Positions 59,708 to 64,000 of a stretch of DNA of 64,000 nucleotides are shown one piece after another. The number at the start of each line of letters is the position of its first letter. The first letter of the stretch is position 1. Source of the stretch: Rhodocyclaceae bacterium (GTDB lineage: Bacteria > Pseudomonadota > Gammaproteobacteria > Burkholderiales > Rhodocyclaceae); assembly GCA_006218025.1 (NCBI GenBank), contig VBWA01000003.1, positions 39,722-103,721 on the forward strand, written 5' to 3'. Made by a program: the position numbers and the translations under genes. The notes under the pieces are model-generated. The model saw only the letters and a list, made by a program, of their open reading frames with translations, made no database searches and had not been told where the DNA came from.

Positions 59708-59978
59708 ATTCACTACCAGCAGCCGCGGATACGTGCTGACGCTGGAGCGAGATCTTTTTGGCGCATTCATCCTGTATCGCCGATGGTATGGCCTGCACAA
59801 TCGGCGCGGCGGGATCAAACGGCAGATTTTCCTGGATCAGGACTCGGCCCTGCGCGAATTCCAGCGGATCGAAAGGACCCGGGCCCGGCGCGGGTATGTT
59901 CCCGTATCGAATGGATCGTCAGCTTCGCCACATTCATCGGCCGCGTTCAGTGGCATTGGTTCTCTAGCGGTCGACTGA
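59697..59978 (+). CDS. Small WGR-like domain protein
   Basis: A 93-residue protein from a GTG that overlaps the recombinase stop by 11 bases, with GGGAGG upstream. 'TLERDLFGAFILYRRWYGLH' and 'NRRGGIKRQIFLDQDSALRE' followed by 'FQRIERTRARRGY' match the WGR domain pattern, with W-Y-G replacing W-G-R. WGR domains bind DNA ends in other proteins, so it could be a DNA-binding helper of the recombinase. Its last codons run through the first copy of the right repeat cluster. Confidence 0.65.
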   Translation: MRVEFTTSSRGYVLTLERDLFGAFILYRRWYGLHNRRGGIKRQIFLDQDSALREFQRIERTRARRGYVPVSNGSSASPHSSAAFSGIGSLAVD

Positions 59979-60123
59979 CTTCATCCTCATTACCGCCACG
60001 TCGACTGGAAGTGCTCTGACGGTCGACTGCTGCAGCTGCCGTTGGGATAATTGTTCTCTGAAAGTGCTCTGGCGGTCGACAGTTCTCAACTCGCATAGCT
60101 CATGGTCCGCTGGCAGTCGACTG
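59960..60123. repeat. Right cluster of 19-bp repeats (4 copies)
   Basis: Copies at 59959-59977, 60011-60029, 60064-60082 and 60105-60123, all fitting GTGCTCTRGCGGTCGACWG with few changes. Starts are 52, 53 and 41 bases apart, i.e. five, five and four helical turns. An extra CGTCGACTGG half-copy lies at 59999-60008. They are in the same orientation as the left cluster and lie after the recombinase operon. They may be a second centromere block or the recombinase accessory sites of an attachment site. Confidence 0.85.
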
Positions 60124-60398
60124 TGAGTCGGCAGCATGCCATCACGGTCACGTCGCAATCCCGGGCAGGGCACGCACGCGGCATCACTGATAAATGTGCT
60201 GCAACGCCCTGTTTTCAATGGAGTCCCGGCTACCCGATCCGCAGGCCCCGAAGTTATCGCAGAAAAATCGCATTCTTGATAATGGCAGTTATCATGAATG
60301 ACATACGTGCCAATTTCGAGCAACGCTGTCGTCTTTATTTGCGCGTCTGACGCAGGGGGATACGTATCATGAATAGGTGTTATGCTGGCGGCCAGCGG
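60124..60398. other. Non-coding junction between mobile element and chemotaxis genes
   Basis: No gene is visible in these 275 bases. A short dyad TGATAA-TGGCAG-TTATCA lies at 60277-60294 and the string TATCATGAAT occurs twice (60291 and 60365). The change from plasmid-like to chemotaxis genes makes this a plausible element boundary, but no tRNA or duplicated attachment core was found. Confidence 0.45.
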
Positions 60399-60425
60399 TA
60401 AATCTATATGGGATGCGCCCGATGC
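60399..60425 (+). promoter_or_regulatory. Candidate sigma-28 (FliA) promoter for the che operon
   Basis: TAAATCTA, an 11-base spacer, then CCCGATGC, 83 bases upstream of the first cheW ATG. The flagellar sigma-28 consensus is TAAA(GTTT)-N11-GCCGATAA; the -35 core, the spacer length and the CCGAT core agree, and the last two -10 bases do not. Confidence 0.5.
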
Positions 60426-60507
60426 AAAACGTCGGGAGACGGTCGAGATACGATAGACAGTCGGCATTGTATCGGTTGGCCGGATCATCAGGCAGGAATC
60501 GATACCC

Positions 60508-60990
60508 ATGGTCCATTCTTCGGATGACGATATGGAAGAGTACGTAGTCATTTGCCTGGATGAGTTGCGCGTTGCATTGCGCCTGTCCGTCGTCGAGCGG
60601 GTGATTCGCGCTGCTTATGTAAGCCCCCTGCCGGAGGCGCCGGAGATTGTGGCCGGCGTGATCAATGTTCAGGGACGGGTTATTCCGGTTATCGACATGC
60701 GCCGGCGATTCCGCCTCGAGAATCGGCGGATGGTCCTGACCGACCGAATCGTCATCGCGCACACGGTCCGGAGACCGGTGGCGCTCGTGGCCGATGCGGT
60801 TAGCGGGGTATTCGAATATTCCGAACCGGATATCATCGACGCCGACGGCATTCTTCCCGGCCTGGCGCATGTGGATGGGGTGGCGAAACTCGAAGAGGGT
60901 CTGATCCTCATCCACGATCTGAACCGGTTTCTGTCGCTGGATGAAGAGTCCGCGCTCGAATGCGCCATGCCCCCGGCCGGAGGCCGATAA
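60508..60990 (+). CDS. cheW: CheW-like chemotaxis coupling protein (first copy)
   Basis: A 160-residue CheW domain protein: 'EEYVVICLDELRVALRLSVV' then 'ERVIRAAYVSPLPEAPEIVA', 'GVINVQGRVIPVIDMRRRF' (the G-x-I-N-x-x-G-x-x-x-P-V-x-D signature) and 'VSGVFEYSEPDIIDADGILP'. CheW links chemoreceptors to the CheA kinase. AGGA precedes the ATG. It is followed one base later by cheR. Together with a second cheW and an MCP gene, it forms part of a chemosensory operon. Confidence 0.92.
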   Translation: MVHSSDDDMEEYVVICLDELRVALRLSVVERVIRAAYVSPLPEAPEIVAGVINVQGRVIPVIDMRRRFRLENRRMVLTDRIVIAHTVRRPVALVADAVSGVFEYSEPDIIDADGILPGLAHVDGVAKLEEGLILIHDLNRFLSLDEESALECAMPPAGGR

Positions 60991-60991
60991 A

Positions 60992-62416
60992 ATGGATAAG
61001 GCATTTTCAGACCAGCTCAGCATGTCCCTGAGCGATCTGCTGGCCGCGCAGACCGGTCTGCATTTTCCCAAGGAGCGCTGGCGCGACCTCGAGCGCGGCA
61101 TCGCCGCCGCCGCGCCCGCCTTCGGCATGCCGGATGCGGAATCGTGCGCACGCCGGCTTCTGTCCGCGCCCCTGACACGCCACCAGATCGAGGTGCTTGC
61201 CAGCCACCTGACCGTGGGTGAGACCTACTTCTTCCGCGAGAAGATGAGCTTCGAGGCGCTCGAGCAGCACATTCTCCCGCAACTGATCCGCGCCTGTGCG
61301 CCCGCCGAACGGCGTCTGCGCATCTGGAGCGCCGGCTGCTGCACGGGCGAGGAGCCCTATTCGGTTGCCATGCTCCTCGACCGGCTGATTCCGGATCAGC
61401 AGGACTGGAACATCACCCTGCTGGCCACCGACCTCAATCCGGGATTCCTGCGCAAGGCGGCCGAGGGCGTATACGGCGAATGGTCGTTCCGCGATACGCC
61501 GGACTGGGTCCGCGAGCGGTACTTCCGGCGAAGAAAAGACCAGCGCTTCGAGATACTGCCGCATATCCGCAAACGGGTGACTTTTTCCTGTCTCAATTTC
61601 GCCGATGACGTTTATCCCTCGCTCGTGACCAACACCAATGCGATGGATGTGATCCTCTGTCGCAACGTGCTGATGTATTTCAGCCCGGCCTGGGTGGAGA
61701 AGGTTGCGCGGAACTTCCACCGCTCGCTCGTCGATGGCGGGTGGCTCGTCGTCGGACCGGCAGAAACCTCGAACAGACTGTTTCCGCAGTTCGAGGCCAT
61801 ACCCTTTCCCGGAGCGGTGTTCTACCGCAAGACCCAGGGTGCGGGATTACAGGCAGGCGCAGCCGGATATTCAGTCCCGTCGTTTGACCTATTTGACCCA
61901 TTACCCGAGACTCTGCAGATGCCGGCGGCAGTGGCGAACGCGTCGGTTCAATCCGTGGCGGCGGAGCCGGTTGCAAGCCATCCATCGAACCGGGATGAGC
62001 GGGATGCCCTCTGCCGCATGGCCCATTCCTGTGCCAACCAGGGCAAGCTCGCCGAGGCAATCGGGTGGTGCGAGAAAGCAATCGCCGCCGACAAGCTTGA
62101 TCCGGCAACCCATTATCTCCTTGCCACCATCTTGCAGGAGCAAGGGGAAAACGAGCTTGCGGTGCGGTCGCTGCTGCGCGCGCTTTATCTCGATCCGGAT
62201 TTCGTGCTGGCGCACTTTTCCTTGGGCAACCTGCGTCTATCGCAGGGGCGGCAGCGCGAGGCGCGGCGGCATTTCGACAATGCGCAGACGCTGCTGCATG
62301 CGCACACCCAGGACGAGATACTGCCGGAGTCGGAGGGGCTGACCGCCGGCCGGCTCGGCGAGATCGTCGCATCCGTGCGCTTGAGCTTGCCACCGGTGAC
62401 AGCCGCGAGCGGCTGA
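60992..62416 (+). CDS. cheR: CheR-type methyltransferase with C-terminal TPR
   Basis: A 474-residue protein. The N-terminal helical domain and 'HLTVGETYFFREKMSFEALE' lead to the SAM-binding 'RIWSAGCCTGEEPYSVAML' (about residues 109-127), then 'DVILCRNVLMYFSP', the CheR motif. Residues about 340-450 form TPR-like repeats ('HYLLATILQEQGENELAVRS' and 'LLRALYLDPDFVLAHFSLGN'). CheR methylates receptor glutamates with SAM. The TPR-bearing form is common in chemosensory systems that use alternative receptor docking. ATG 60992 is chosen one base after the cheW stop. Confidence 0.93.
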   Translation: MDKAFSDQLSMSLSDLLAAQTGLHFPKERWRDLERGIAAAAPAFGMPDAESCARRLLSAPLTRHQIEVLASHLTVGETYFFREKMSFEALEQHILPQLIRACAPAERRLRIWSAGCCTGEEPYSVAMLLDRLIPDQQDWNITLLATDLNPGFLRKAAEGVYGEWSFRDTPDWVRERYFRRRKDQRFEILPHIRKRVTFSCLNFADDVYPSLVTNTNAMDVILCRNVLMYFSPAWVEKVARNFHRSLVDGGWLVVGPAETSNRLFPQFEAIPFPGAVFYRKTQGAGLQAGAAGYSVPSFDLFDPLPETLQMPAAVANASVQSVAAEPVASHPSNRDERDALCRMAHSCANQGKLAEAIGWCEKAIAADKLDPATHYLLATILQEQGENELAVRSLLRALYLDPDFVLAHFSLGNLRLSQGRQREARRHFDNAQTLLHAHTQDEILPESEGLTAGRLGEIVASVRLSLPPVTAASG

Positions 62417-62429
62417 AGGGACAAGCTGC

Positions 62430-63062
62430 ATGGACGCCAATGAGCCAAAACCGCGAAAGCCGGCAAGCGTCGACTGGCGTAAAGTCGAGCGGCGACTGGA
62501 AACCGCGCGCACCGCCACCGAGCGCGTCTGGGTGCCGTCTCCCGAAGAGACGCAACGCATCCTGAAGGCGCGGGCGCAGGCGCTGGCCCGGGAGCCGATG
62601 CCGGCGGAAGCCGCCGATGAGCGCATCGAGGTCGTGGAATTTATCCTTGCTCGCGAGCGCTATGCGATCGAGTCGTCGTACGTCCGCGAGGTCTGCCTGG
62701 CGGAGAACCTGACGCCGCTGCCGTGCACCCCGGCCTTCGTGCTCGGCATCGTCAACCTGCGCGGCGAGATTCTCTCGGTCATCGACATCGGGAAGTTCTT
62801 CGATCTGCCGGAGAAAGGCCTGACCGATCTCGACAAGATCATCGTGCTGCAAAGCGGCGCCATGGTCTTTGGCATCCTGGCCGATGTAATTGCCGGCGTG
62901 CGCCGCATTCCGATAACCGGGATCCAGCCGTCCCTGCCCACGCTCACGGGCGTTCGCCAGGAATATCTGAAAGGCGTGACCGCGGAGCGCACGGCGATTC
63001 TCGATGGGGCGAAACTCCTGGCGGACGAGAAAATCATCGTCCGGGAACAGGTTGAAGGATAG
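62430..63062 (+). CDS. cheW: CheW-like protein with N-terminal extension (second copy)
   Basis: A 210-residue protein: an N-terminal basic extension of about 65 residues, then a CheW domain with 'EVVEFILARERYAIESSYVR', 'GIVNLRGEILSVIDIGKFFD' (signature) and 'GVRRIPITGIQPSLPTLTGV'. It may couple a different receptor set than the first CheW. It lies 13 bases after cheR and 44 before the MCP gene, in the same operon. Confidence 0.92.
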   Translation: MDANEPKPRKPASVDWRKVERRLETARTATERVWVPSPEETQRILKARAQALAREPMPAEAADERIEVVEFILARERYAIESSYVREVCLAENLTPLPCTPAFVLGIVNLRGEILSVIDIGKFFDLPEKGLTDLDKIIVLQSGAMVFGILADVIAGVRRIPITGIQPSLPTLTGVRQEYLKGVTAERTAILDGAKLLADEKIIVREQVEG

Positions 63063-63106
63063 GGATCGCTGAATCCGGACTTGGCGGAACAACAGGGAGA
63101 GCAAGC

Positions 63107-64000
63107 ATGAAATGGTTCCTCGATTTGACGACGCGCGGCAAGCTGTTCGCCGGTTTCGGGCTGATGATCGCCCTCCTCGTGATCGCGATCGCAAGCGCCT
63201 ACCTAGGCATTTCGGAGATCCGGAAGTCGCAGAAGAACCTCTACGAAGAATACTTTGCCACTGCTACGGATCTGCGGAAGACCGAGGCCTACCAGAACAG
63301 GGTGAGGGCCGGTCTGATGACCATGATGCTGATGACGGGGCGGTCCGATCAGGAGACCTGGTATCAGGACATCAAGGATGTGTCCAGACACCTGGACGAA
63401 ATAAGCCGGGAACTGTCTGAACGTGGCCGGAAGGATCCGCGGCTTCTCGGCCGTATCGAAGAGTTGAAGGCGGTCCGGGAGGCCTTCAAGGAGACCCGCG
63501 ACACACAGCTCATTCCCATGATTTACCAGGGAAAGGTCGAAGAGGCGAAGAAGTTGATCCTTGGCGTTCAGAATGAGCGCTACATCAAGATGCGTTCCAT
63601 TGCCGAAGCGCTGGCCGATGAGGCGGACGAAAAGGCGCGCGCGCAAATGGCCGAATCGGATCGCGTGGCCGGTCAGGCGGTTCTTGTCTTTGCGCTCGTC
63701 GGCGTCCTTGCCGTTGCGCTGGGCGCCGCGATGGTCATGTTCCTCAATCGGATCATTGCCAGCCCGCTCAGGGAGATTTCGGGGATTGCCGAAAAAATTG
63801 CTTCCGGCGATCTGACGGTGAATGTGTCCGCGGAGGATCGGGCCGACGAGGTGGGCGATCTTGCACGCGCGTTCGGCGCGATGATCGACAATCTGCGGCG
63901 CACGACACGCGAGATCAACGGCGGCGTCGACGTGCTCGCCGCCTCCTCCGGCGAGATTCTCGCCACCACGACGCAGGTGGCCTCGGGCGCGGCGGAGACG
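63107..64000 (+). CDS. Methyl-accepting chemotaxis protein (3' end outside window)
   Basis: The first 298 residues of a receptor. A membrane helix at about 14-34 ('LFAGFGLMIALLVIAIASAY') precedes a periplasmic four-helix-bundle sensor (about 35-185), a second membrane helix (about 190-215, 'VLVFALVGVLAVALGAAMVM'), a HAMP domain ('RIIASPLREISGIAEKIASG' and 'DEVGDLARAFGAMIDNLR'), and the first methylation-helix residues before the window ends. GGGAGA precedes ATG 63107. The ligand is not predictable from this sequence. Confidence 0.93.
   Translation, partial: MKWFLDLTTRGKLFAGFGLMIALLVIAIASAYLGISEIRKSQKNLYEEYFATATDLRKTEAYQNRVRAGLMTMMLMTGRSDQETWYQDIKDVSRHLDEISRELSERGRKDPRLLGRIEELKAVREAFKETRDTQLIPMIYQGKVEEAKKLILGVQNERYIKMRSIAEALADEADEKARAQMAESDRVAGQAVLVFALVGVLAVALGAAMVMFLNRIIASPLREISGIAEKIASGDLTVNVSAEDRADEVGDLARAFGAMIDNLRRTTREINGGVDVLAASSGEILATTTQVASGAAET

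Noticed and set aside
60124..60398. tRNA gene as integration target
   Set aside because: No cloverleaf arms or conserved T-loop sequence could be read here or elsewhere in the window.
61680..63194. Open frame of 504 codons on the minus strand
   Set aside because: Antisense to cheR and the second cheW gene. Arg/Ala/Pro-rich shadow translation without motifs.

Overview
The window is GC-rich proteobacterial DNA. Gene content suggests a flagellated beta- or gammaproteobacterium (or Acidithiobacillia); no marker in the window fixes the genus. About 60 kb looks like one conjugative mobile element: a plasmid, an integrated plasmid, or a self-replicating ICE. Chemotaxis genes that look chromosomal follow at the right edge.

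Layout. (1) 1-2.5 kb: the end of a UvrD-like helicase, then small regulators (two HTH proteins, HU) and a small membrane protein. (2) 2.5-16.6 kb, minus strand: an F-type (MPF_F) conjugation operon in the order transglycosylase, OmpA-like lipoprotein, small membrane protein, pilin, traL, E, K, B, dsbC, traV, C, trbI, F, H, G. traW, traU, trbC and traN are absent between trbI and traF. A divergent ProQ/FinO-type gene follows. (3) 17.6-21.4 kb, minus: a three-gene operon of an N6-adenine-type DNA methyltransferase, an ORC/CDC6-like AAA ATPase with a zinc ribbon, and a HEPN-like protein. This is the best candidate here for a poorly described defence system. (4) 21.5-26.9 kb: a second XRE regulator, a DUF3820 remnant, DUF4400 and traD genes, two unknown genes, and a complete iteron origin next to a trfA-type initiator gene. 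(5) 27.2-49.3 kb, plus: a type 2 BREX locus (regulator, pglW, pglX, pglY, pglZ, brxD, brxHI). A DUF6161-like membrane protein and a Fic protein sit between pglX and pglY. The 3' end runs by stop/start overlaps into a winged-helix protein, a nucleoside 2-deoxyribosyltransferase and an unknown protein. (6) 49.4-55.2 kb: a UPF0149/SEC-C protein, a hipBA pair, and a minus-strand kinase plus TPR pair. (7) 55.5-60.1 kb: a MobI-like gene, a repeat-rich candidate oriT, then parM, a small partner gene, a tyrosine recombinase gene and a WGR-like gene. This operon is bracketed by seven copies of a 19-bp repeat. (8) 60.4-64 kb: cheW, cheR, a second cheW and a truncated MCP gene behind a flagellar-type promoter.

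How the parts relate. TrfA with its iterons replicates the element, and ParM with its partner segregates it. The recombinase probably integrates it or resolves multimers. MobI, TraD and the Tra proteins move it, but no relaxase gene is in the window. A shared inverted-repeat operator (half-site GGTGAAAAGCGCAC) lies upstream of trfA, upstream of an unknown gene behind traD, and upstream of the partition operon, which suggests one repressor coordinates these modules. The cargo is almost entirely anti-phage or stress-response in character. All functional calls come from reading motifs and gene order; no database search was run.
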